DNA of 64,000 nucleotides. It comes from Hydractinia symbiolongicarpus (taxonomy: Eukaryota; Cnidaria; Hydrozoa; Anthoathecata; Hydractiniidae). Under the pieces are notes generated by a model. It worked only from the letters and a program-made list of their open reading frames with translations, made no database searches and was not told the origin of the DNA. The first letter of the stretch is position 1, and each line of letters opens with the position of its first letter. The position numbers and the translations under genes are program-made. Positions 1 to 11,027 of the stretch are shown one piece after another. The DNA lies in assembly GCF_029227915.1 (NCBI RefSeq), contig NC_079878.1, positions 21,477,501-21,541,500 on the forward strand, in the 5' to 3' direction.

Positions 1-213
1 TTTATTTCCAACTGCAAATTTCCAGATGGAAAAAAAAAGTCGATAAATTTGTTATATACCCTATGTTTCTTCAAATATATACAAATAAAATATTAAGGCT
101 AAAAATATGATAAATATAACTAAATACATATAAAAATGAAAGAAAAAAGCATGGATCAAAGAAAAAAAACACAGCCAAGGAGATAAGATGAAACATAACA
201 AAATAAGAAAAAG

Positions 214-390
214 CTCCATCTGAGTTTATCCCGACAGCATAATTCAGCTCTTCTCTTTCACTCCACTTCATGTCGAGTGTACAAGAAACAAAGCAAAAAC
301 TAACATTGATACATTATTCCATCATTTAATTACCTGCGGAGAAGTTTATTCTGACGGCATAATTCTGCTCACCTCCTTCATCCTCAGTCT
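214..390. repeat. Diverged local duplication in the 3' flank
   Basis: Two diverged copies of a ~50-nt segment (around 218-270 and 342-390) share GTTTAT, CGACRGCATAATTC and a CTTTC/CTTCATCC tail. They lie just past the Death-domain gene. No coding content was seen in 1-416. Confidence 0.35.
345..350 (-). terminator. Candidate poly(A) signal of the protease-Death gene
   Basis: AATAAA on the minus strand (TTTATT on plus), 67 nt beyond the stop codon of the Death-domain exon. The site is inferred from the hexamer only. Confidence 0.4.
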
Positions 391-416
391 TAACAATGAT
401 GCATTATGTCATAATT

Positions 417-3400
417 TTACGAGAAATGTTTTCGAGCTGTATCAACCTTCCCATACGCTATCAAAGCATCCTTCAAAACCTGATTCGTTGCACAGCTACC
501 TCCACCATCTTTCCAAGCTAATAACATTTGAAACGCTTTTTCTGCAATGTCATCATAATTTATATGGTCCTTATGAATCATTTCGATTTTAGAATTTGGT
601 ACTTTGAGTTTTCGTCCTAGATGTTTCCAATAAGTGGCGATATCTTTGGATAGTTCTTCCAATGTTTCTTCACTGGGCTGCGCACTTAAGGTGAGATCAA
701 CCGTGCAGTATTTTTTGCTAGGACTTGGTGTCATAGGCGTATCCCTATTTCTCTGGTTGTCACCTGATAAGGAAATAAGAAGCGTAAAGTAGAACTTTTC
801 AGCGACAAAAATATCCCCCTTAGAAATAGCTACAGGCTTATGATTTTTGCTACGTCCAAATTTTGATTGGTTGATAAAAAAGGTACTTTGCTGTCGAAAA
901 TATTAAAATCGTTATATTATTACTATTTTTCAGGATGAAAACCCTTTAACACAAAATTAATAAGCAAAATAACCAATCAAATACAGTAATATTATTAAGC
1001 TGAAAATTTCTACGGTTTTTGTCGACATCCTTTCGCCGTTAAACGCAATTTCTGGTCAATTGTTGCTCCGCGACGGAAATATAATTCTCAAAGTGGAGTG
1101 GTCACGAGTTATAGCTAGTAGACAGCATGTGCAAGGGTCAATAAAAATCAAAAATGTCAAAACAATTTTAGACATACTTTTTTCGAAATAAGCAACAATA
1201 AAAATGAAAACTGTACAACAAAAATTCGGAGGTACGAAAATAAAAAGGAAGTTTAATATTTTTATTACAAAAGAATTACCATCAAGTGCCAACTGCCTTG
1301 TAACATAGCCAACGTGAAAATGTAATACCAATTTGTAACATTTACACAACACACTGGCGAAAATTTTTTTATGGTCGGAAATTTTCACGAAAAAAATTGG
1401 GCGATTCAAAAAAACTAATTTTTTTTTTGCCTTTTCGCGAATAATCAAAAATTTAATTTCGCCGAAATATACTTTTTTTGAATAATTTTTTTCTGCCTAA
1501 ACATATACAAGTACTAACCACACACGCATTTTCTAGTAATATTTTTTATTTTTGAAATTCCCGTAGAATAAAATTAGAATAAACTTTTAAAATTCGCGGA
1601 ATTTATTTTAACGGTTTGTCAAAAAAACATTTTGCGAACCTAATTTCGAGAATTTTCGAAAGGGTTAGCTAAATTTTACTTAATTTCCCAGTTAAAACGT
1701 TTTAGCATAAGTACAACTTCTTTTCAATTTCTCAGTGTTAATAAAATAATAAAATGTTATCGAAATTGGAAACATTTTTTGGCGACATATAAAAAACCAG
1801 TCGTTCTTCCCACAATTCCACTAACTTAGCTGATCGCGAAAACTTTCTTTTGGGTAAGGAAATAAAAATCACAGACCTTGCTCACTCAACCTTCTTTTCA
1901 ATTGATCAGCTGATTCTGTTACAGGCTTAGGAGTTGTATCTAAAATAAATGCAATATACTGCAGAATAAAAAACATAATTTTAGAGAACAAAAAAACATA
2001 ATTTCACATAATTTTTGGTTGAAAAAAATGGCTAAAAAAAAAGTTAGTCGCCCCCGCAGACATCTTTAACATTAGCTAAAGATTTTCCATTTAAGCATTC
2101 GTTAAGGTATTTTAGTGTTTCAAACAATTTATAGCGAGTAACATTTTACCCAAAATGGTTTGATACGAGAAAAAGGCACAGAAATAAAAACTGCTTGAAT
2201 CATCCATACAATCCAAACATTGATACTCCGGTAGCTACCATATTAAACCAGTTTTGCTCTGTAAATATTCGCTGTGTCAGACCAGAGGTTTTTGCGTTAT
2301 ATAATAATAGGCGTTAAAAGGCTACCCTAGCTACCATCTTGTTTGTAACAGAAAGCTTACATATTTATTCACAATTTAAGAGAATGCACGTTGATTTACG
2401 AATGGCGCAATTTTATTACATGTGAAAATGATTACAAATAATTGAAAGTTAGCGCTCCTGGCATACTAGGAGAAAATTAAATTTCGGTTCAGAAAATCCA
2501 GGATATGTCTGTTAAGACATGACTACTTTAAATAAAATTTCGTCTTAAAAAACTTGTGATGGCAAAAGTCATACTTACAAGTCCCATAATTCAGATGATT
2601 AAGTATTTCACTGCAAAGAGTTCCTTTGTTATATCTCAAAGAGTCACTCCCCTTACAGTGAATTGCAATAGGTTTGAACTTGCGCAATACGACACTACCA
2701 GAGGATCCAATATCCGTGTCAGCGTTATAGTAAACAAAGGGACGACCAATATTCGATATTTTTTCATAGCTAAATTTCTTTGTTTCTCCTTTTGGATGCT
2801 GAAATATAAAAATGTCATCACCAATGTTGATGTTTTCTTCGTTTTGGAATTCAATTGGATCAATGCAGAAATTATGCTGAATTAAATCATGATCACAGCC
2901 AATGATTGTGTAGTCCAACACCTAAACGAAAAATAAACGCTGCAATATGATTTATATCGATAGATGAAATTATCCAGTTGTCCAAAGGAAAAGCAACAAA
3001 ACTAATAAATGCACAAGTTCAGACGATATAGTAGCGTTCACCAGCATTATCAACACACATTAGAAGAATTTACCAAGGCAAAGCAATATGCTTAGCATAT
3101 GTTTATAAATGCTTATAAACGTTATGGTAATAGAAAAATATGAACTTGACCATTTTTCCTAATTCTTTAAAGGCAATAAAAATTCATCAACATTATTATT
3201 TTCTTTTATTTTTGATTTTTATAACTAAAAAAAATTATTAAAATCTTAACTGTTTTTCATATGATTTCTGGTTTGTCGTTAACCTAAATAATTGAATTTA
3301 TTTTGGGAAAAAAACTTTTGGCATGTGACTAAAGAATGGTGAAACCTTACCTCTTCGGTATAGAACAAGACATCAGGCATGAGACGGGCGTCGGCACCTG

Positions 3401-6400
3401 GTAAATTTCCTTCATAATGAAATCTTGCAACAGCATTGGCGGCATCTTCTTTGTTATTTATCACGTGATTATTTGTAACAATAACATGATGTTCTGTGTC
3501 AGCAATTTTCAATGTGGCAAAAAAACCAGTACCACGTCTAAGAATGTAAAAAAAAACACACTAAAACTGAGAATATATAATGGAATTTGCTAAATATCAA
3601 TCAAATATGTTTTTAAGGATTCCCAGTCTTTTTGGAAAGATAAACAAGTATTTTATTACTTTGGAAAATACTCACCTGGTATAAAACCTTTTTTAAAAGT
3701 CAATATTAGAAAGTATTTCGCTAAAAAAGTCCTGAAGTTATACCTAAATTATTTTATTGGAGTAAATCAAAATTCAAATCAAATCAAGTTAGTTTATGAT
3801 CAAAGACATTGATTGAAGTGTTGTTGAATGAGATCAGAATTTCTTTATCTATGTTCAACAGCTGTTTAACGACAGGAAAGTTAAAATTGAATATTTTGTG
3901 AACATACACATTAAAAAACACTACAAAATGGCTTAAACAGCTAAAAAGTCTGAATTACTAAACAAAATTTTAGTTTCCACACCAAATATTAAGTATATTG
4001 CGATTTAGCAATTGACTTTAAAAATTCCAGTATGACTTCTTCTTTTAACTTTTTGATTTCTCCAGTTGACCTTAGAAACTGCCACACACTGAAACTCGAT
4101 TGCTGATTAGGAAACAGTTTCTAGATATTGCATCACTCTATAATAATTATGTTAACTGTCTGTTCGCCCGTGATGTGTTTGTTTTCCTTTCACCTATTGC
4201 CATAAAAATGTTTCAATTTTTATTCAACAAATTAAACATCACGACATCCAATAACATTAATTTAACATCAATAGCTTAATGTATAGTTATAACTTTGAGG
4301 CCAAATAAATTGGAAACATGTTATTTTTTACTACAAGGGTATAACTAAAGACCATCAATGGCCTATTTTCAAAGCTGGGTCAACCTACCCGTTTCGAAAC
4401 AGATGGGTTGATGAGAAACCTTCGTTATTGAAAAATCTTTCACAATGGAAAAATAACATGTTACAAATATATGACCACTTAGGATTTAATTAAAATATGT
4501 CTTGTTTGCACCCTTTAAGTTTCACTCACAGTATTTCGAAACCAAAGCCAGTTAAAAGTCAAATTTAAAAAAAAGGAAAATCAATCTAGTATCACAGGAG
4601 CTTTCCAACATAATCTTGTGTCATTTTTTGTTAATTTTTTGAATGCAAGAATAATATTTATATGTGTTCAATGGTTCCAGCAGTAGGGCAGTGTGTGTGA
4701 CAGATATCAACGTCTTTTCAGGGGCGGATTTAAACTTGGGCCACTTCGGCACTCGCCTAAGGAGAAATTTTGCCATTGAGAAAATCATGTGTATCTAAAA
4801 GTAGAAATTGAGTTAAAGCAACACATAACTTTTATTATAAGCGTTTAATAAGGTTCCTTTGCACCCAAGATCCGAGTTAAAAACTTTATCCCCACCCAGG
4901 AGTGCTTGCAGAGGCTCGACTCTCCTTCGATGCGCTTTGCCGAAGTACTATGGTTTTCACAGTAGTGGAACTACATTTTGCCACATTTTGCTGATTTTGT
5001 TGCTCTCTATTCCTTTGTTTTCTCGCCGCAAAAACAGTCGACTTTGACGACCGCCAAAGTGTGGACTTTTGAACCCTCCTAAACAAAAGAAAAACCAAAG
5101 AACTATGACGTCAAGAAGAATCTCGCCGAAGTGTGGACTTTTGGACTGTGGTTAAAACAAAAGAATTTGTGACGTGAAAAGAATCTCGCCGAGGTGTGGA
5201 CTTTTGGACTCTGGTGGTCAGTTCGATAGGTTTGGCCAACTCCTGTGAGCACTGAACTGAAAGAAGGCTAAGAAATCTTTTGTATTGACTTGCACAAAGT
5301 AAACGGAAGTTTTGAATATATGATTGCGGAATGAAGTCGAGCAATGCTGCTAAGAAGAAACATTACTGGAAGACATTTATTCTCTGTGTCGCCTGTGATG
5401 GCAGGAGAAAAGCAGTTTGGCAGAAAAGCAGGCTTTGACTTAACAAAAATCGTAGCATCAATTTAATGACTACGCTTTCAGGTACATCTGTTTACTTTTA
5501 ATTCCATTGATCTTAGAGTGAGATTCATAATTGCTTTCTATTGCTGTGCTAGCAAGTGTGAACATGAAACTGCTAATATTTTCACCTTGTGTTATCTTGG
5601 GTTTCTTTTTTATTTAAGAACAAAACATTTTAGAACAACACAATAAATCGAATAGCTGGCCATCTGGTAAATGTGTAAGGTATAACAATTTGTTGACTTC
5701 ATAATAACTTGTATGTTAACTTTTGTAGATTCAAATCTTCTGGCAGTAGACACTTTCCAAACGATTTTACAACATGTCACAAGGCCAATAAAGAGAACAC
5801 TATTAAAATCTCTAGCGTCATATCTAAATAATCCCTGAAGATGTGCTATTTATATATATATACAATTTGAATAAGAAAAAGGCATGGTTTTATTTAATAG
5901 GCGAAATGGCAATGGTTTTCACATTTTCACTAAAGAAGTTGTCATGCTGATAGGCATGGATAATGTTTGTGGTTTTATTAACATGGTGAAAATGACTTTT
6001 AGCATATATACTTATTACAACCCTATCCAGATAGACACAAAAATGTGTAATAATGTAGTTAACGATATCTGTTCTTGACTGATTTTGTATTGTTAAAAAT
6101 TTAAAGTATTTATGGTAATTATCGCATATTAGCTACAAGGTATACTCAAGTTTGATTCAACATTTTAAAAGTGTGAGCGTAACTATTGTTAAATAGTGTT
6201 AACATAACTATTCCCAATAGCATAATTGCAAATGTTATCAACTCTATCAATGTGACACGAAGAGTCATTGTTTAATATTTTTATTAAACAAAAGTTTTGC
6301 GTAGAAACTAAATAAACTAGCGAGAAGGCATTGTTGGTTGCGCGGGTTAAATAAAGCTTTCAAGCGATAGAAATTATTATAGTTTAACAAATATTGAAAC

Positions 6401-9400
6401 TTTAATTTTGATAGAAAAGCTATTTTAGATCGTGTTTTTTATAAGTTTAAGAAGGAAAAACGGCGATAGAAATGTTTTTTTAGATCAGCTTTTCAAAGTT
6501 TAAAAACGAAAAGCGGCGATAGAAATGTTTTTTTTAGATCGCATTTTAAAAGTTTAAAAACGAAAAGCGGCGATAGAAATGTTTTTTAGATTGCATTTTC
6601 AAAGTTTAAAAACGAAAAGCGGCGATAGAAATGTTTTTTTAGATCGCATTTTAAAAGTTTAAAAACGAAAAGCGGCGATAGAAATGTTTTTTTAGATCGC
6701 ATTTTAAAAGTTTAAAAACGAAAAGCGGCGATAGAAATGTTTTTTTAGATCGCATTTTAAAAGTTTAAAAACGAAAAACGGCGATAGAAATGTTTTTTTA
6801 GATCGCATTTTAAAAGTTTAATAACGAAGAGCGGCGATAGAAATGTTTTTTTAAATCGCATTTTAAAAGTTTAAAAACAAAAAACGGCGATAGAAATGTT
6901 TTTTTAGATCGCATTTTAAAAGTTTAATAACGAAAAGCGGCGATAGAAATGTTTTTTTAGATCGCATTTTAAAAGTTTAAAAACGAAAAACGGCGATAGA
7001 AATGTTTTTTTAGATCGCATTTTAAAAGTTTAAAAACAAAAAACGGCTATAGAAAAGCTTCGTTATGTCACATTTTAAAAGTTTAATAACGAAGACGGGC
7101 GTAAGAAATGATTTTTTAGAAAGTTAAATAACGAACAACGGCGATAGGAAAGCTTCGTTAGATAGTGTTTTAAGTATTTAAAATGTTATCAACTCTATCA
7201 ATGTGACACGGCGAGCCATTGTTTGATAGTTTTATAAAATAAAAGATTTGCGCGAAAACTAAATAGATAGCGAGATGCTTTGTTTAAATCTTTTAAGAGA
7301 TAGAGCTGTTGCGCGCTAGAAAAAACAAAGACAATGTTTTTAACAATAAAATGTAGCGTGATACTATAAAACGTCAAAAGTTATATTTTTAGATTTTTTC
7401 TTTCTTCGGTATTAAAATTTAATTTGTTTTCGAAATCTTATCGCGAAGGGAAAAGTCCCGAACGTAGGATTTTTCCGTTTGCGTTGCTAAACGTTGCTTT
7501 TTATAAAAAGAACTTTTAAAAGTTTCGCATGTTAAAAAATATGTTTCGACGATAAAGAAATATTATTAAAAGTTTTAAAAGTAGCATTAGTTTTTTTTAA
7601 ATATTTAGACCATTGGATTTGTTGTATTTTAAAAGAGCTTGTGTTTTTTAAATAAATCGAGATTAAAATCGCGTTACTATAATTAGTTTCGTTGTTAAAA
7701 AAAATAAAAATTCAATGGCCTTCGCGTTTAATTTTTTCTCGCGCAGAGTATTTTTTTTAAACAATGTTTCTTGCTATGCTTTTGTTTTTAACACGAAGCA
7801 ATTATTTTCGCGCAATTTGAAAGGAACTCGCTATCCTATTGTTTTTTTTAATGAAAGCAATTATTTTTGCAAGTTAAGCATACGCGTACGCTTACATCTG
7901 GACTGTACTGTAGGGCTAAATATTTTTTGATTGAATGTTCTGCTAAATCGGTGTTCATTTTTTCGTTTTCGTAGTTTGTTGTGTTGTAAGTTTGTTTTTA
8001 ATTAGCTATTGCTGCTTAAAAATCCAAATTTTAAGTAGTGCTGGTTTTTACCTGTACAAAATCTTGATATAATCTTGCCATTTTTTATTTTATTGTATTT
8101 ATCTGTTGTTGTTTATGTTGTTGTTGCTATGATATAATAATACAAATAAAGCCTATTTACATATGCACTTTTGTGTTGTTGTTTTTTGCTTATTTATCTT
8201 ATAGGCCTCTTTTTTATTCCTTCTTATAGGCCTCATGTTATTACCTATTTTAAATAGATTAAATGTGAAAAGTTTTTACCTATTCAAAAGAATTATGTAC
8301 TGAACTAGTTTCTGAAAATTTATAGCCTCAATATTAGCCAAAAGCTATTATATTCACGCTTGCAAATATTTTTGTGGATGTGGAAGAAAGAAGAAGTTTT
8401 GCTGGCTGGCTAATTTTAGCCTTAATTTTTCTGAAAACATTATTTTGCTTTCACTTGAATTTTGTGATTGTATTTTTTTTTAAAAAATATTTAAGAGATG
8501 GACCTGTAAAAGTCCTGTCTGCTGCAATGTGGAGTGCTGAAATAGGTAATTAAGCTAAAGCTTCTGGGGCTTTGCCCCAGACCCAACTTTGGGGGTTAAC
8601 AGCGACCCCCTCTAGACCCCAGCTGATTTGACATGTGGAATTTTTGCTGCACAAAAATTACGTGTGGAATTAAGCTTAAGAAACTAAGCAGAAAAAATCC
8701 TGTATCCGCCCCTGCTTTTGATATAGGGGCATACGGTCACTAAAAAGGTAGAATAGACATGGTTACAAGCTATGGATGTTTGTTTCTTAGAAATTTGGAA
8801 TGTTTTTGCAAAACAATAAAAAAAGTATTTCTTTATTTACTTGCTTGATTGTTCTACTCCTGTCCTTTGTAGTTGTTGTAATCCTGTGCAGTTAATTTAA
8901 CTTGCCAACTTCAACACAGTTAATCAACTACTGTGCGAGTTTGTGCATGAAAAATATACGAGTAATTCCTTCAGCAGCACGCTGAAGGAATTACTCGTAT
9001 ATTTTTTACTTCAATAAAAGCTAAAGCTTAGCTTCACTAGATTGATTTCTCATTGCTTTCATCTTTTAAGGCAATGAACTTTTGATGTGTTAGTGGGAAT
9101 GAAAAGACATGACATTTTTATGTTTATCGCGGATTAAAATAAACAAGTGATGAACCATGATCTTTTGTGCCAGCATTATAACAATAGATTAAAATCTTTA
9201 GGTTTAAAATTTAAATAAAAACAATTCTTTTAAAACATGTGCTTAATGTCTAGGATTTTTTCTTATCTCTATCGACTTGCAAATAGAACAAACTAGTCAA
9301 GAAACTAGTCAAGTCCATGGAAAAATCCACTGAGACAGGATAAAAACGAAAAAGAATCATTATTTGAATTTTGATGATGCATCAACCCATCTACAAAAAA

Positions 9401-10134
9401 AATAATTCAGAAGCTTGTTTTCATGTTGCCTCTATTGTGTAGAGCTTGAAGCGCTGATCAAGAAAATGTATAGGATGAAGTACTTTTGACAAACAGTTGA
9501 AGAGATATTGAGGTATAAAGGTTTTTTGATGACGTCATTAACCCGTTTATTTCGAAATGGATTGGGGGACCCATGTTTGGGAAAATTACCCAAATTGGTC
9601 CTAGGTGGTCCCTGGTTACCTATGCGGTGAAAAATCATTGCTGTCCCCAACTTGTTTCCAAGTTATTTGGCCCCAAAGTTTTCAGTGCATTGTAATGGCT
9701 TCATTAATTTATTATAAGATATTGACGTTAAAGTGGTAGAAAATTTAACATATTAGACATGCATTTTTCGGCTACATCAAAGGAAAATGAAGAAATTCCA
9801 CCATTGGGCAGAACAGTACCACCTGAAATTCTGCCTGGGAAAATGGCAGCCCTATTTCTTCTTCTTATAAATGAAACATGTTTTTATCTTTTCTCAGAAA
9901 TAACACTTAGATTTGAACAAATACATTATGTACAGAAATTAAAATTTACCTAACACTATCTTCGGAATTGCAATATATGTAACACACAGCATTTTTACAC
10001 TTTGTCAAGTTTCCAGCATCTAGCATTCCATCTCCTTGGTCCAAAAGGACCTCTTTCCGCTCATTGTATTGTTGATTTGCACAAATACCTGTAGCAGGTA
10101 CAGCCTGGTCATTATCAACAATCGATGTAACCAT
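417..10134 (-). CDS. Trypsin-like serine protease fused to C-terminal Death domain, 374 aa, 5 exons
   Basis: Exons on the minus strand: 10134-9950, 3537-3351, 2921-2579, 1939-1877, 763-417 (stop). The total is 1125 nt and every junction is GT-AG and in phase. Residues 45-235 read as a chymotrypsin-fold (Trypsin_2-like) peptidase. Exon 1 supplies the strand KCKNAVCYIYCNSEDSV, directly before RGTGFFATLK in exon 2. The catalytic His is H86 in TNNHVI, the Asp is probably D127 in EVLDYTIIG, and the Ser is S198 in GSSGS, followed by KPIAIHCKG. A charged linker (about 239-285) leads to a Death domain at about 288-370, with W..LGRKL and the AFQMLLAW / ATNQVLKDAL helices. No signal peptide or membrane segment is visible, so the product is probably cytosolic, with Death-fold assembly bringing proteases together (inference). 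A minus-strand AATAAA lies 67 nt past the stop (350-345). The least certain join is exon 1 to exon 2 across 6.4 kb; phase and domain content support it. Confidence 0.8.
5045..5215 (+). repeat. Short repeats containing GTGTGGACTTTTG
   Basis: CGCC(A/G)A(A/G)GTGTGGACTTTTG occurs three times (about 5051, 5127, 5189), with spacers that share TGACGT(C/G)AA and AAAGAATCTCG. ORFs across it on both strands have repeat-like, low-information translations, so it is treated as noncoding. Confidence 0.5.
6133..7913 (-). mobile_element. Mariner/Tc1-like MITE, copy 1, with 53-bp minisatellite core
   Basis: The right end (about 7875-7913) carries the inverse of TACAGTACAGTCCAGATGTA followed by a GCGTACGCGTA palindrome. 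The left end (about 6133-6165) is degenerate and keeps only TAC..GTATACTCAAG. The flanks inside the element are the reverse complement of those in the element at 46497-47644: the GATAGAAATTATTATAG and GTTAACATAACTATTCCC blocks here, and AACACGAAGCAATTATTTTC near the right end. The core is a tandem array (6455-7160). No transposase is present. Confidence 0.6.
6455..7160 (+). repeat. 53-bp minisatellite inside MITE copy 1
   Basis: About 13 units of ~53 bp, centred on GGCGATAGAAATG, then a T-run, AGATCGCATTTTAAAAG and TTTAAAAACGAAAA. The middle units are nearly identical and the edge units degenerate, as expected for unequal exchange. Confidence 0.85.
8950..9006. repeat. Perfect 26-bp inverted repeat with 5-nt loop
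   Basis: Arm 8950-8975 (ending TAATTCCTTCAGC) is exactly complementary to 8981-9006; the loop is AGCAC. It lies in intron 1 of the protease-Death gene, just outside the CAGGGGCGGAT element. Confidence 0.85.
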
Positions 10135-11027
10135 TTCTAAACCAAAGTTTAGCTAGCTACAGCTATGGTATGTGTAATGGTTAATGTTTACGTTTTGAAG
10201 CTGGCTAGCGAAACGGTACTTGTCTGTTGTGCTGCTCTTTGTTTACCATTTCATTAATGAATTCCCACTTTACGTCGCCGATACACGCGGGATTTTGTTC
10301 GTTCGTAGTATTCTTGGAAATGTGTTTTGGGTTATTGTATTTTAACGGTACATTAATTAATATGAAGATAAAATTCGGCATTTGAAAATATTTTTAAATG
10401 TAATATAAAACTATTGAATGATGCATCTACTTTCAAATCCTATTTTTTTTTATATATCGTTTCTTACTATTTAGCAAAAAAGTCACCGTGGAGGAGCTTA
10501 ATCTAAACAAACGGCCCTATGATTACCGCCGTATAGATGTCAAGTTGAGGAGTAAGCTTTCTAATTGCAAATGAGGACTTACCTTACGGAGTAAGCACGG
10601 TTGGTTCTCAGTATTGTTCGTAAAACCCAAGTATATTATTTAAACTTGAGGTACCGTTGTGTTGCTAAATAATTACAGTACAGTTAAAGAAGCGCTATAA
10701 AAATAATGGTATACATGTAAAACCTGCCTATTTGCTAGCTAATGGCCAATTTTTTAAAGTTTTAATTTTTATATACTTTATATTTTTAGCTTAGTTAATG
10801 ATTATGATGTGTGCATAATTATATTCTCTTAATTTTCTTCTTATCCACACTAATTTTTATAGCATTGTATAACTAGGTATTTTGTGAAGTAGAAATTTAC
10901 TTACTTTTGGCATTGTCTAGCTATCTAGCTAGCTAGCAATAATTATTTATATGCTTTTAGGTAGATAAACAAACTGGAGCATTCATTATATCACATATTT
11001 TAAATTTATATTTGCTAACTTCACATT
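10135..11027. promoter_or_regulatory. Divergent intergenic region between the protease-Death and NCKX genes
   Basis: 893 bp separate the two ATG codons, which face away from each other. It must hold both 5' ends (any noncoding leader exons included). No clear TATA-core pair is recognisable. The part next to the protease gene (10260-10310) is richer in CpG than the surroundings. Confidence 0.4.

Larger units (their letters stand above)
4719..8714. mobile_element. Nonautonomous DNA transposon with CAGGGGCGGAT ends, nested host of other repeats
   Basis: The left end reads CAGGGGCGGATTTAAAC at 4719 and the right end is the inverse of CAGGGGCGGATACAGG, ending at 8714. The terminal inverted repeat is therefore about 11 bp. 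CTTTT flanks both sides and looks like a 5-bp target-site duplication. The ~4.0-kb interior holds no transposase-like ORF; it contains triplicated motifs near 5050-5215 and the mariner-like element at about 6133-7913. It lies in intron 1 of the protease-Death gene. The ends resemble hAT-type nonautonomous elements, but the superfamily is uncertain. Confidence 0.45.

Noticed and set aside
3675-3760. Possible alternative first exon ending at a GTGAGT donor (about 3676) before protease exon 2
   Set aside because: In the frame needed, a TAA stop lies 18 nt before the donor, and no acceptor leaves a useful coding segment; the exon at 9950-10134 fits better.
4886-5344. Two minus-strand ORFs of 70-77 codons with shared RVQKST motifs
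   Set aside because: The shared peptides come from noncoding DNA repeats (GTGTGGACTTTTG) read in one frame; no splice or domain support.
9432-9953. ORFs on both strands with plausible-looking peptides (for example MHFSATSKENEEIPPLGR)
   Set aside because: Open in several frames on both strands, with no domain and no phase fit to the exon at 9950-10134; more likely repeat-derived intron sequence.
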